5,437 nt of DNA from Pseudomonadota bacterium (GCA_022573605.1 JACZTQ010000225.1:1-5437); one strand, 5' to 3'; numbered from the stretch's first letter, positions 1 to 5,437 are shown. The notes: generated from the sequence alone by a model not told the origin. Numbers and translations are program-made.

Positions 1-479
1 ATGAGCGCGGTCAGCTCGGCGCGTCTTCCCGGCACTTCACGCCAGTTCTCGCCGACCAGCGGATAGACGATCTGGCCACCGATCGACGCCTGCTGCATCA
101 GCGTGCCCATGGTGTTGACCACCTCGAACCCGCCCATCGCGGTCAGCGCGCCGGCGGTTGCCAGCGCGATATACCAGCCCATCGAGTTGCCGGTGACGGC
201 GACGATGTCGAAGCGGTCGCGGTCGATCGAATTGAAGTCGGCGTAGGCGCAGGCATAGATCAGCGCCGAGGCGTTGTCGCCGCGGGTGTGTTTTGCCAGC
301 GAATGGCGCCCGGCGCCGTCGAGCGCGCTGACGGTCTCCTGGCCCAGTTCCAGCCGGGCCGCGTCGATGGCGTGAATGAGTTCGGCCTTGTCGGCGTGGT
401 GGCGCGCCAGATAGCCGAGATCGTCCTTGTTGTAGGTTCCCCGCCCCGGGCAGACGACCAGTGCCGTTCTCCGTCCCAT
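1..479 (-). CDS. FabD-like acyltransferase (ACP S-malonyltransferase family), N-terminal 159 residues, cut by window edge
   Basis: Seen: the frame stays open from the ATG at 477-479 to the left edge, giving 159 residues of a family usually near 300. Residues 97-131 align without gaps to the FabD segment running from GHSLGE to MQEA. The nucleophile elbow here is GNSMGW (Ser99), and the end of the segment is LMQQA (127-131). Family knowledge: FabD and polyketide AT domains move acyl groups from CoA to a carrier protein through this serine. Odd: relative to E. coli FabD, Gln11 (oxyanion hole) corresponds to Arg13 in CPGRGTY, His91 to Asn98, and Arg117, which binds the malonyl carboxylate, to Met124. 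The second catalytic histidine lies beyond the edge. Context: it starts 3 bases after the E1 stop codon, so translation is probably coupled. Inference: a cytosolic acyltransferase for a non-carboxylated acyl group. It may be mislabelled as malonyl transferase in automatic annotation. Family call is firm; substrate is unknown. Confidence 0.85.
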   Translation of the reverse strand, partial: MGRRTALVVCPGRGTYNKDDLGYLARHHADKAELIHAIDAARLELGQETVSALDGAGRHSLAKHTRGDNASALIYACAYADFNSIDRDRFDIVAVTGNSMGWYIALATAGALTAMGGFEVVNTMGTLMQQASIGGQIVYPLVGENWREVPGRRAELTAL

Positions 480-482
480 CGC

Positions 483-2717
483 TCAGCCCGCCATCTTCGA
501 GCCGGTCCGGCCCAGCATGTCGAGCGCGGTCTCGACGATTTGATCGCGGTTCGGCAGGGTCGCGCCGTAGGCCGGGCCGGTGGCGATGAAACTGTCGGCG
601 GCGGCGATGCGCCTGAGCGACGGGGCGTGGCGCGCGCGCTCGGTCAACAGCGCCATCAGGGCCTCGCTTTGCGACCCGGTGATGCGGCATTCATCGACGA
701 TCAGGACCTGCGCGCACGGCCTCACCGCCTCCACAATCGCGTCCTCGTTGAGCGGCGCAAGCCAGCGCAGATCGATGATCCGCGCCTTCACGCCATGGTC
801 TTCGCTGAGGATCTTCTCGGCCTGGCGCGACAGGTGGTAGCCGTTGCCATAGCTGACGATGGCGATCTCGGTGCCCTCGCCATGCTGGCCGATCCGGCCG
901 AGCGGGATCGGGTCGCCGGCGCCGGGCTCGGGGTAGGGACAGGTCCAGAGCCCGTCCTTGGGTGCGTGCAGATCCCGGGCCATGTAGAGCGCGATCGGCT
1001 CGACGAAGACGATCACCCGCTGTTCCTCGCGCGCCAGCCGGACGCATTCGCGCAGCATGTGGACGGCATCGCGCCCGTTCGAGGGGCAGGCGATCACCAC
1101 CCCGGGGATGTCGCGCAGCACCGCCAGCGAGTTGTCGTTGTGAAAATGCCCGCCGAAGCCGCGCTGGTAGCCGAGCCCGGCGATGCGGATGATCATCGGG
1201 TTGGTGAATTGTCCGTCGGAGAAGAACGGCAATGTGGCCGCCTCGCCCCGAAGCTGGTCCTCGGCGTTGTGCAAGTAGGCGAGGAACTGGATCTCCGGGA
1301 TCGGCAGGATGCCGTTGTGCGCCAGCCCGATGGCGAGGCCGAGGATCGACTGTTCGTCGAGCAGGGTGTTGATCATCCGCGCCGGCCCGAAGCGGTCGTG
1401 GAGACGTTGGGTGACGCCGTAGACCCCGCCCTTGGGGCCGATGTCCTCCCCCGCCATGACGATCTCGCGGTGCTCCAGCATCAGGTCGGTGAGGGCGAAA
1501 TTGATCAGCTTGGCCATGTGCTGCGGTTGCTTCATGGCCCGCATGTCACTGTCACCGAAGGCGGCGGCGCGGGCTTCGGCCGACGGGCCGTTGGTCGGCG
1601 CACAGTCCCGGCGTGGCGGGATCAGGCTGGCCATGACAGCGCCGGCGGTGCGCAGTTTCGGGCGCTTGATCGCCGCCTCCGCCACCCGCGCGGTGCGCTC
1701 GCCGGTCTCCGCGTAGATCTCGAGCACCTGATCGGCGGTGAGCACGCAGTGCTCGATCAGGGAGCGCGCCGTGTGCAGCAGCGGATCGTTGGCCTCGTCG
1801 GCCTCGATCTCGGCCTTCGACATGTAGGCGGTCTGCACGTCCGCCCCGGCGTGGCCGTAAAGCCGGACACAGCCAAGATGCAGGAAGGCGGGCTTGCGCC
1901 GCTGGCGCACATAAGCTTCGACCTCGCGCGCGACGCGATAGGTCTCCAATACGTCGAGGCCGTTGCAACGGAAATATTCCAGGCCCGGCCGGGCCGCGAA
2001 GCCGGCCTCGATCCAGCCGCCCGGCGTTCTGGTGGAGATGCCGATGCCGTTGTCCTCGCAAACGAACACCAGCGGCAGCGGCACGCCCTGCCAGGCGGTC
2101 CAGCCGGCGGTGTTGAAGGCGCCCTGCGCGGTCGAGTGATTGACCGAGGCGTCGCCAAAACTGCACAGCACCACGGCGTCGTCGGGCAGCGCCTTGTGTT
2201 CGGGCCGCAGCCGCTTGGCGACGGCGATGGAATAGGCCGCGCCCACCGCTTTCGGCAGATGCGAGGCGATGGTCGAGGTCTGCGGCGGGATCGCCAGCGC
2301 CTTCGAGCCGAGCACCTTGTGCCGCCCGCCGGAGACCGGGTCCTCGGACGACACCGTGAAGCTCAGCAGCATGTCCCGGAGCGGGGTCTGGCCGGCGACC
2401 TGGCCCGAGCGCTGGATCAGGAAGGCGGCGTCGCGGTAGTGCAGGAAGGCCATGTCGGTGGGCCGGAAAGCGGCGGCGATAGCGGCAACGCCCTCGTGGC
2501 CCGAGGAGCCGATGGTGTAGTAGCCCTCGCCCCTGGCCTGCAACTTGCGCGAGATGCGGTCGAGCTGGCGGCTGAGCACCTGGGCGCGGAAAATGCCGAC
2601 CAGATCGGCCTCGCTCAGGCCCGCGTCCGCCAGCGTGGCGCCGCCCCGGCGCGGCGGCAGATCACCGTCGCGCACGCGGCGCAGGAAGTTCTGGTGAACG
2701 ATCTCGGCCCGGTCCAT
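483..2717 (-). CDS. Fused alpha-beta E1 component of a 2-oxo acid dehydrogenase (thiamine-diphosphate dependent)
   Basis: Predicted 744-residue cytosolic enzyme that decarboxylates a 2-oxo acid and passes the acyl group to a lipoyl-bearing E2. Seen: the E1-alpha half (about 40-345) has FLHYRD near 91-96, GRHKVLGSK near 131-139, and the diphosphate-site motif from GDAS (188) to EDN (221-223), a variant of GDG...NN. A linker of about 50 residues follows. The E1-beta half (about 400-735) has MAGEDIGPKGGVYGVTQ at 421-437, GGHFHNDNS at 522-530 and a C-terminal transketolase-type domain from about 615. Alpha and beta are usually separate chains; Met392 and Met395 in the linker may be relics of a former beta start. 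Start choice: ATG at 2715-2717 has AGGGG 8 bases upstream and begins the conserved MDRAEIVHQN sequence. An earlier ATG at 2792 would add a low-complexity leader lying inside the control region. The acyltransferase follows after 3 bases. Substrate (branched-chain, acetoin, pyruvate or another) cannot be decided; no E2 or E3 is in the window. Confidence 0.93.
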   Translation of the reverse strand: MDRAEIVHQNFLRRVRDGDLPPRRGGATLADAGLSEADLVGIFRAQVLSRQLDRISRKLQARGEGYYTIGSSGHEGVAAIAAAFRPTDMAFLHYRDAAFLIQRSGQVAGQTPLRDMLLSFTVSSEDPVSGGRHKVLGSKALAIPPQTSTIASHLPKAVGAAYSIAVAKRLRPEHKALPDDAVVLCSFGDASVNHSTAQGAFNTAGWTAWQGVPLPLVFVCEDNGIGISTRTPGGWIEAGFAARPGLEYFRCNGLDVLETYRVAREVEAYVRQRRKPAFLHLGCVRLYGHAGADVQTAYMSKAEIEADEANDPLLHTARSLIEHCVLTADQVLEIYAETGERTARVAEAAIKRPKLRTAGAVMASLIPPRRDCAPTNGPSAEARAAAFGDSDMRAMKQPQHMAKLINFALTDLMLEHREIVMAGEDIGPKGGVYGVTQRLHDRFGPARMINTLLDEQSILGLAIGLAHNGILPIPEIQFLAYLHNAEDQLRGEAATLPFFSDGQFTNPMIIRIAGLGYQRGFGGHFHNDNSLAVLRDIPGVVIACPSNGRDAVHMLRECVRLAREEQRVIVFVEPIALYMARDLHAPKDGLWTCPYPEPGAGDPIPLGRIGQHGEGTEIAIVSYGNGYHLSRQAEKILSEDHGVKARIIDLRWLAPLNEDAIVEAVRPCAQVLIVDECRITGSQSEALMALLTERARHAPSLRRIAAADSFIATGPAYGATLPNRDQIVETALDMLGRTGSKMAG

Positions 2718-2776
2718 CGCTGTCGCCCCTGGAAAGAAATTCCGCCGCCCGGCGCGCGCGCCGCCGCGCTCTGGCA

Positions 2777-2817
2777 ACAACCGGTCGGGCACAACCCCGC
2801 CCGGTTGTCAACACCGG
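2777..2817. promoter_or_regulatory. Overlapping dyads in the divergent control region (candidate operator)
   Basis: Seen: ACAACCGG at 2777-2784 is a perfect inverted match to CCGGTTGT at 2801-2808, with a 16-base spacer. A second dyad, CCGGT (2801-2805) with ACCGG (2813-2817), shares the right arm. A direct copy of ACAACC sits at 2791-2796. These overlap the putative -35 element of the plus-strand regulator gene and lie 60-100 bases upstream of the E1 start. Inference: a binding site for a regulator controlling one or both divergent transcripts. G+C-rich DNA produces short dyads by chance, so this is moderate evidence only. Confidence 0.4.
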
Positions 2818-2834
2818 CCGATTCGCGTTATGGT
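2805..2834 (+). promoter_or_regulatory. Candidate sigma-70-type promoter of the SARP-like regulator gene
   Basis: Seen: TTGTCA (2805-2810, five of six matches to TTGACA), an 18-base spacer, and TATGGT (2829-2834, four of six matches to TATAAT). This would start transcription near 2841. It would exclude the upstream GTG/ATG-type starts near 2830 and leave a leader of about 80 bases before the preferred start at 2923. On the opposite strand a perfect TTGACA (2806-2811) overlaps the same bases, but I see no matching -10 element for the E1 operon. Confidence 0.45.
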
Positions 2835-2908
2835 AATCGGCACAGGGTGTTTCGATCCGCGTAGCGTCGATACGATAATGATTTCCCGCGCCGAACAGCT
2901 TCGTGAAT

Positions 2909-2912
2909 GGAG
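2909..2912 (+). promoter_or_regulatory. Shine-Dalgarno site fixing the regulator start
   Basis: GGAG lies 10 bases before the ATG at 2923. Of the three in-frame start candidates (2830, 2878, 2923) this is the only one with a clear ribosome-binding site, and it puts the start directly before the first strand of the winged-helix domain. Confidence 0.6.
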
Positions 2913-2922
2913 CGAGCACCCC

Positions 2923-3840
2923 ATGCCGGTAAGGATATTTTTGCTCGGTCACTTCGAACTCGAGGTCGGCGGCGCGCGCCGCAGCCGGTTCGCCACAAGG
3001 CGCGGGCGCGATCTGCTCGCCTTCCTGATCATCGAGGCCGACCGGAATTTCCTGCGCGAGCACCTCGCCGGCCTGTTCTGGGACCACCTGCCCGAAACCC
3101 GCGCCCGCAAGGCGTTCAACACCGAAATCTGGCGGCTGTGCGACATGCTGCAGAAACTCGGCGGCGGGCTGGAGAACTGCATCCACAGGTCGGCCGGCGA
3201 GATCGGCTTCAAACGGTCGGAAAAATTCTGGGTCGATCTCGATGCCCATGACGCGGCGCTGACCGGACTCCATGATCTCGACCCCGCCGACGCTCCGGCC
3301 GACCGGGTCGCGAAGATCGAGGACGCCATCGCGCTCTATCGCGGCGATCTGCTGGACGGGGTCTACAGCGACTGGTGTTTCGTCAAGCGCGAAGCCCTGC
3401 GCGCGCGCCATCTGGCCGCCCTGGAATTCATCATGACCCACAAGATGGCGACCCGGGAGTGGACCGTGGCCCTGGCCTACGGCGCCCGCCTGCTGGCCCT
3501 CGACCCGCTGATGGAGCATATCCACCGGGCGATGATGCGGTGCCATTACCTGAGCGGCAACCGGCCGGCGGCGATCCGCCAGTTCGGGTTTTGCCAGCAA
3601 TTGCTGCGCGAAGAGCTGGACGTGGAGCCGATGGAGGAGACCCGGCGGGTGCACGAGACGATTCTTTCGGTCACCCCGCGGGCGCCGCTGGCGGTTGCCG
3701 AGCAGGCCGCGAAACCGAAGCGGCGTTCCGGCCGCGGGAAGCAGAGCCCGGCACAGAAAATCGATTTCGCGATGGCCAATCTCTCGACCGCGCAAGGCTG
3801 GCTGGAACAGGCCAGCCATGATCTGAGGCGGCCGGGCTAG
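2923..3840 (+). CDS. SARP-like transcriptional activator with BTAD domain
   Basis: Predicted 305-residue DNA-binding regulator. Seen: residues 1-100 look like the OmpR-type winged helix of SARP proteins (VRIFLLGHFELEVGG at the start, then RRGRDLLAFLI, LREHLAGLFWDHLPETRARKAFNTEIWRL). Residues 105-250 match the bacterial transcriptional activation domain, with YRGDLLDGVYSDW near 139-151, RLLALDPLMEHIHRAMMR at 189-206 and LLREELDVEPMEETRRVHETI at 227-247. The tail (252-305) has a basic linker KPKRRSGRGK and an amphipathic helix; there is no NB-ARC/ATPase or TPR extension, so this is a minimal SARP. Family knowledge: SARPs bind direct heptamer repeats spaced 11 bp apart and activate nearby operons; they are best known from actinomycetes. 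Context: transcribed away from the E1 operon and towards two unknown genes whose upstream region carries repeats of this geometry. Start at 2923 chosen on the Shine-Dalgarno site; the frame is open upstream to 2830. Target genes are inference. Confidence 0.85.
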   Translation: MPVRIFLLGHFELEVGGARRSRFATRRGRDLLAFLIIEADRNFLREHLAGLFWDHLPETRARKAFNTEIWRLCDMLQKLGGGLENCIHRSAGEIGFKRSEKFWVDLDAHDAALTGLHDLDPADAPADRVAKIEDAIALYRGDLLDGVYSDWCFVKREALRARHLAALEFIMTHKMATREWTVALAYGARLLALDPLMEHIHRAMMRCHYLSGNRPAAIRQFGFCQQLLREELDVEPMEETRRVHETILSVTPRAPLAVAEQAAKPKRRSGRGKQSPAQKIDFAMANLSTAQGWLEQASHDLRRPG

Positions 3841-3898
3841 GGCCTGAGTCCGAAATTTCCCCGATCGGCAAACCAGGAGATTCCCGTCGACCCCGGCG

Positions 3899-3919
3899 GC
3901 CGGGCGATATCGTCCCGGC
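3899..3919 (+). terminator. GC-rich hairpin downstream of the regulator gene (weak terminator candidate)
   Basis: GCCGGG (3899-3904) pairs with CCCGGC (3914-3919). The self-complementary CGATATCG in between adds two more pairs around a four-base loop, with one bulged T. It begins 58 bases after the stop codon. No T-run follows immediately, so it is not a classical intrinsic terminator. It could act as an mRNA 3' end stabiliser. Confidence 0.3.
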
Positions 3920-3920
3920 G

Positions 3921-3958
3921 ATCACACGATTGGCATTCAAAAATTGCAATGTTGTGAT
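3921..3958. repeat. Imperfect 12-bp inverted repeat at the edge of the AT-rich block
   Basis: ATCACACGATTG (3921-3932) and CAATGTTGTGAT (3947-3958) are inverted copies matching at 10 of 12 positions, separated by 14 bases. The loop side contains the palindrome ATTGCAAT (3943-3950), which overlaps the right arm. The outer ATCACA/TGTGAT ends resemble the TGTGAC motif repeated further downstream. As RNA it would form a hairpin followed by a short T-rich stretch (TTTCTT), so a terminator for the upstream gene and a regulator-binding site are both possible. Confidence 0.4.
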
Positions 3959-3971
3959 TTCTTGCTCTAAC
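3944..3971 (+). promoter_or_regulatory. Low-confidence promoter in the AT-rich intergenic block
   Basis: TTGCAA (3944-3949) and TCTAAC (3966-3971), each matching four of six consensus positions, are separated by 16 bases. The block from about 3930 to 3995 is much richer in A+T than anything else in the window, as expected for a promoter. If used, transcription would start near 3978 and the phased repeats would be in the transcribed leader. An alternative promoter downstream of the repeats cannot be excluded. Confidence 0.3.
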
Positions 3972-3995
3972 TAATTGATAGTAAATGATTTCCCA

Positions 3996-4035
3996 TGTGA
4001 CCAATCTGTGACTTCCAGGTGATCGGCCTGTGTGC
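3996..4035 (+). promoter_or_regulatory. Direct heptamer repeats with exact 11-bp period (SARP-box-like)
   Basis: Four heptamers start at 3996, 4007, 4018 and 4029: TGTGACC, TGTGACT, GGTGATC and TGTGTGC, separated by 4-base spacers. The first two agree at six of seven positions; the third and fourth are degenerate but keep GTG at positions 2-4. Further TGA cores upstream at 3955, 3976 and 3986 keep an approximate helical phase with them. Family knowledge: SARP regulators recognise heptamers at 11-bp intervals near the -35 region of target promoters. Here a SARP-like gene ends 155 bases upstream. I see no good -10 hexamer at the usual distance from the last repeat, so the promoter assignment is unproven. 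Confidence 0.45.
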
Positions 4036-4098
4036 GCCGGGGATGAGACTGGGGCACCGACAAGACCTCGGAGCGTTTTGAATCGAGGCCCCACAGGT

Positions 4099-4103
4099 GG
4101 AGG
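4099..4103 (+). promoter_or_regulatory. Shine-Dalgarno site favouring a GTG start at 4108
   Basis: GGAGG lies 4 bases before the in-frame GTG at 4108. The spacing is short, but it is the strongest ribosome-binding sequence in the region. The alternative GTG at 4030 lies inside the phased repeats and would add 26 residues that look non-conserved. Confidence 0.5.
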
Positions 4104-4107
4104 CAAC

Positions 4108-4371
4108 GTGGCCCGTGACCGCCAGCAGAAATCCTATCGATTCGTCGTCGTCTACCGCTGCGAGCCGCGCGAAATTCCCGGCGCCGCGGGCGAATGGCGC
4201 GGCTGGGTCGCGCGGGTGCCCGACCCGCGCGAGCGCGAGACGCAAGGCAGTGAGGAAACCCGGCGCGGCTTTCTCGAACTGGAAGAGTTGCCCGGGGCGA
4301 TCCGGAAGTTGATGGGGGACCAGGCCGAGGCGCCGCAACCGCGCGCCGCGGGCAAAGGAAAGGATCGATGA
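4108..4371 (+). CDS. Small hypothetical protein, 87 residues
   Basis: I do not recognise this family. Seen: a basic start (ARDRQQK), a predicted beta strand YRFVVVYRCEP (10-20), a second segment EWRGWVARVPDP (29-40), a charged stretch, then a predicted amphipathic helix from about 53 to 68 (GFLELEELPGAIRKLM). The tail is basic and low-complexity (QPRAAGKGKDR). No signal peptide or membrane segment, so probably cytosolic. Cys18 is the only cysteine. Codon use resembles the neighbouring genes and the frame has the expected G/C-rich third positions. Start GTG chosen from the GGAGG just upstream. Its TGA stop overlaps the next gene's ATG in an ATGA junction, indicating translational coupling and a shared function or complex. 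Size and coupling would fit an accessory or chaperone-like partner of the next product, but that is speculation. Confidence 0.65.
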   Translation: MARDRQQKSYRFVVVYRCEPREIPGAAGEWRGWVARVPDPRERETQGSEETRRGFLELEELPGAIRKLMGDQAEAPQPRAAGKGKDR

Positions 4372-5437
4372 TGCGCATTGATGCCGGAGTCAACCCTCGC
4401 GCGGCCGGGCCGGCCCTGGCGCCGGACGGCGCCGCCGGGCAGTACGGCGCCGCCGCCACTCCCGCCACCAACGGGGCCAGAAACGAGGCCGGAAACGAGG
4501 CCGGAGCGATCCGGATCACCCCGAGCCGCCGGATCGTCGAGCGCCGCGACCCGGCGATCTCCTTCAAGGTGACGGCGGCGGGCTTCAGCGCCTTCGATAT
4601 TCTGCTGACCACCGATCCGGCGCTGTTCGAGGCGCGCAATGCGGACCGGCGCACAGCGGCCAACTTCCGTTCCAGCCGGCAGGATTTCGACGGCGAGTCG
4701 ATCCCCGCCGAGATCGGATTCTACATGACGCCGACCGCGTTCCTCGGCGCTCTCGCCGCCGCGAGGCCGCGCCCGGAGCGGCTCTACTATGTCGCCGTCG
4801 GCTATCGCGGCGACGAGCGGACGAGCGGGGTGTTCTCGACCCCGGCCGAAACGCTCGCGGACCTGGCGCCGTATGTCCAGCTTGCGGCCAATCTCGGCGG
4901 CGCCTCGCTGTCCGCCGTTCTGGGCGCGGCGGTGGAGCGTCTCGGCCAGGTCGGAGCCGGCCGCCGAATCACCGGCGCCCGCCCGCTGAGCCAGGTCGGG
5001 ATGCCGCGCCAGAGCATCGGCGGCCTGCCTGTTCATGGCAGCCGTGACGGCGCCCGGCAGATCAACGGCGGCGCCCCGCCGGAGCGCCCCGCCGAGGCCG
5101 GCCCGGCCCGGCAGACGCCCGATCCGGCGCCTGAAGAAGCCCCCCCCGGCGCGACCCCGCGGTGCCCGGGGAAGGTGCGGCCAAGGCACCGCCATCGGCG
5201 CTTCGCCCGGCCGTGGGCAACGGTGCTACCGCTGCGCCCGCGCCGCGACCGAACGACGATCCGGCCGCCGCCAACGGCGCGCCCTCCGATGGCGGCTATA
5301 TCGACGAGGACGCCGCCTATGGCCCCGCCGCCGGCCCCGGGAAGGGCCGGGGTTACCGCGATCTGGACGCGCCGTCGCAGGCCCCCGGCCCGCCCCGGCC
5401 GCCGGCCGACGACTACCATGACCGCCTCGGGCCGCCC
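4368..5437 (+). CDS. Hypothetical protein with beta-rich core and disordered flanks; frameshifted at a poly-C tract and cut by window edge
   Basis: Family not recognised. Seen: residues 1-47 are Ala/Gly-rich and probably disordered, with NEAG twice in tandem. A compact core of about 48-160 has alternating strand-like segments (AISFKVTAAG, AFDILLTTDPALF, ERLYYVAVGYRG, TSGVFSTPAETL) and a conserved-looking stretch RRTAANFRSSRQDFDG near 94-109. A helical part (about 161-195) precedes a Pro/Ala/Gly-rich tail. The strand pattern recalls an Ig/fibronectin-type sandwich; that is only an impression. No signal peptide. Start: ATG at 4368 overlaps the previous stop; ATG at 4371 is an equal alternative, with AAGGA just upstream. 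Odd: after the 8-C run at 5140-5147 the protein-like reading continues in the -1 frame (for example GGYIDEDAAYGP, GRGYRDLDAPSQ), while the original frame becomes Arg/Pro/Thr-rich with AGG, ATA and CTA codons. One extra C would restore the frame. Neither frame meets a stop before the edge. Confidence 0.6.
   Translation, partial: MMRIDAGVNPRAAGPALAPDGAAGQYGAAATPATNGARNEAGNEAGAIRITPSRRIVERRDPAISFKVTAAGFSAFDILLTTDPALFEARNADRRTAANFRSSRQDFDGESIPAEIGFYMTPTAFLGALAAARPRPERLYYVAVGYRGDERTSGVFSTPAETLADLAPYVQLAANLGGASLSAVLGAAVERLGQVGAGRRITGARPLSQVGMPRQSIGGLPVHGSRDGARQINGGAPPERPAEAGPARQTPDPAPEEAPPGATPRCPGKVRPRHRHRRFARPWATVLPLRPRRDRTTIRPPPTARPPMAAISTRTPPMAPPPAPGRAGVTAIWTRRRRPPARPGRRPTTTMTASGR
4481..4505 (+). 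repeat. Two tandem 12-bp copies encoding NEAG-NEAG
   Basis: AAACGAGGCCGG occurs at 4481-4492 and again at 4493-4504, in frame. It lies in the disordered N-terminal segment, where a copy-number change would lengthen the linker without shifting the frame. Confidence 0.85.
5140..5147 (+). other. Eight-C homopolymer at a reading-frame switch
   Basis: The run of eight C falls in codons GCC-CCC-CCC. The downstream protein-like frame is closed by TGA at 5132-5134, so any switch must happen between 5135 and the end of the run. Nine C would give one continuous frame. Possible causes: sequencing or assembly error, a genuine disabling mutation, slipped-strand phase variation, or -1 ribosomal slippage on CCC-CCC. 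Confidence 0.65.

Noticed and set aside
37..690. A 217-codon minus-strand frame across the acyltransferase/E1 junction
   Set aside because: Arg/Pro/His-rich shadow in another frame; the overlapping frames give the FabD-like motif GNSMGW and the E1-beta C-terminus.
288..2864. An 858-codon open frame on the plus strand opposite the E1 gene
   Set aside because: Its product is rich in Arg, Gly, His, Val and Ala with no recognisable domain, and the minus strand over the same bases encodes a clear E1 enzyme. Long antisense frames are common where G+C is high and stop codons are rare.
2868..2877. Tandem CGATA-CGATA near an alternative regulator start
   Set aside because: Only two 5-base copies, easily chance, with no further structure.
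2662..3819. A 385-codon minus-strand frame opposite the regulator gene
   Set aside because: No recognisable motif; the plus-strand product is a good SARP/BTAD match, so this is a shadow.
3996..4011. Catabolite-activator (CRP)-type site suggested by TGTGA
   Set aside because: CRP sites need an inverted TCACA half about six bases away; here the copies are direct repeats and no such half is correctly spaced.
4152..5195. A 347-codon minus-strand frame opposite the right-hand unknown genes
   Set aside because: Composition is Arg/Gly/Ala-rich without domain-like pattern. The plus strand has coupled starts, ribosome-binding sites and better codon-position composition, though as those genes are unknown this rejection is less certain than the others.

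Overview
The window is high-GC DNA with strong G/C preference at third codon positions. Gene content (a fused 2-oxo acid dehydrogenase E1, a FabD-like acyltransferase, a SARP/BTAD-type regulator) suggests an alphaproteobacterium. That placement rests on composition and family resemblance only; no rRNA or other marker is present.

Left part (1-2717, minus strand): a two-gene operon. The first gene (483-2717) encodes a 744-residue single-chain fusion of the alpha and beta halves of a thiamine-diphosphate 2-oxo acid dehydrogenase E1. It is followed after only 3 bases by a FabD-like acyltransferase (start at 479) that runs off the left edge. The acyltransferase keeps its nucleophilic serine but has changes at three classical malonyl-transferase active-site positions, so it probably does not use malonyl-CoA. 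Together the pair suggests oxidative decarboxylation of a 2-oxo acid followed by, or alongside, acyl transfer. No E2, E3 or carrier protein lies in the window.

Middle (2718-3840): a 205-bp divergent control region with overlapping dyads and a plausible promoter. It separates the E1 operon from a 305-residue minimal SARP-like regulator (winged helix plus BTAD, no ATPase domain) on the plus strand.

Right part (3841-5437, plus strand): a 267-bp intergenic region with an AT-rich core. It holds an imperfect inverted repeat and a series of TGTGAC-like heptamers spaced 11 bp apart, which is the geometry of SARP binding sites. Two translationally coupled genes of unknown function follow: an 87-residue small protein, and a long protein with a beta-rich core flanked by Ala/Gly/Pro-rich disordered segments that runs off the right edge. 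The second is interrupted at an 8-C tract where the likely coding frame shifts. A working model (inference) is that the SARP-like protein activates this uncharacterised gene pair through the phased repeats, and possibly also influences the divergent E1/acyltransferase operon.
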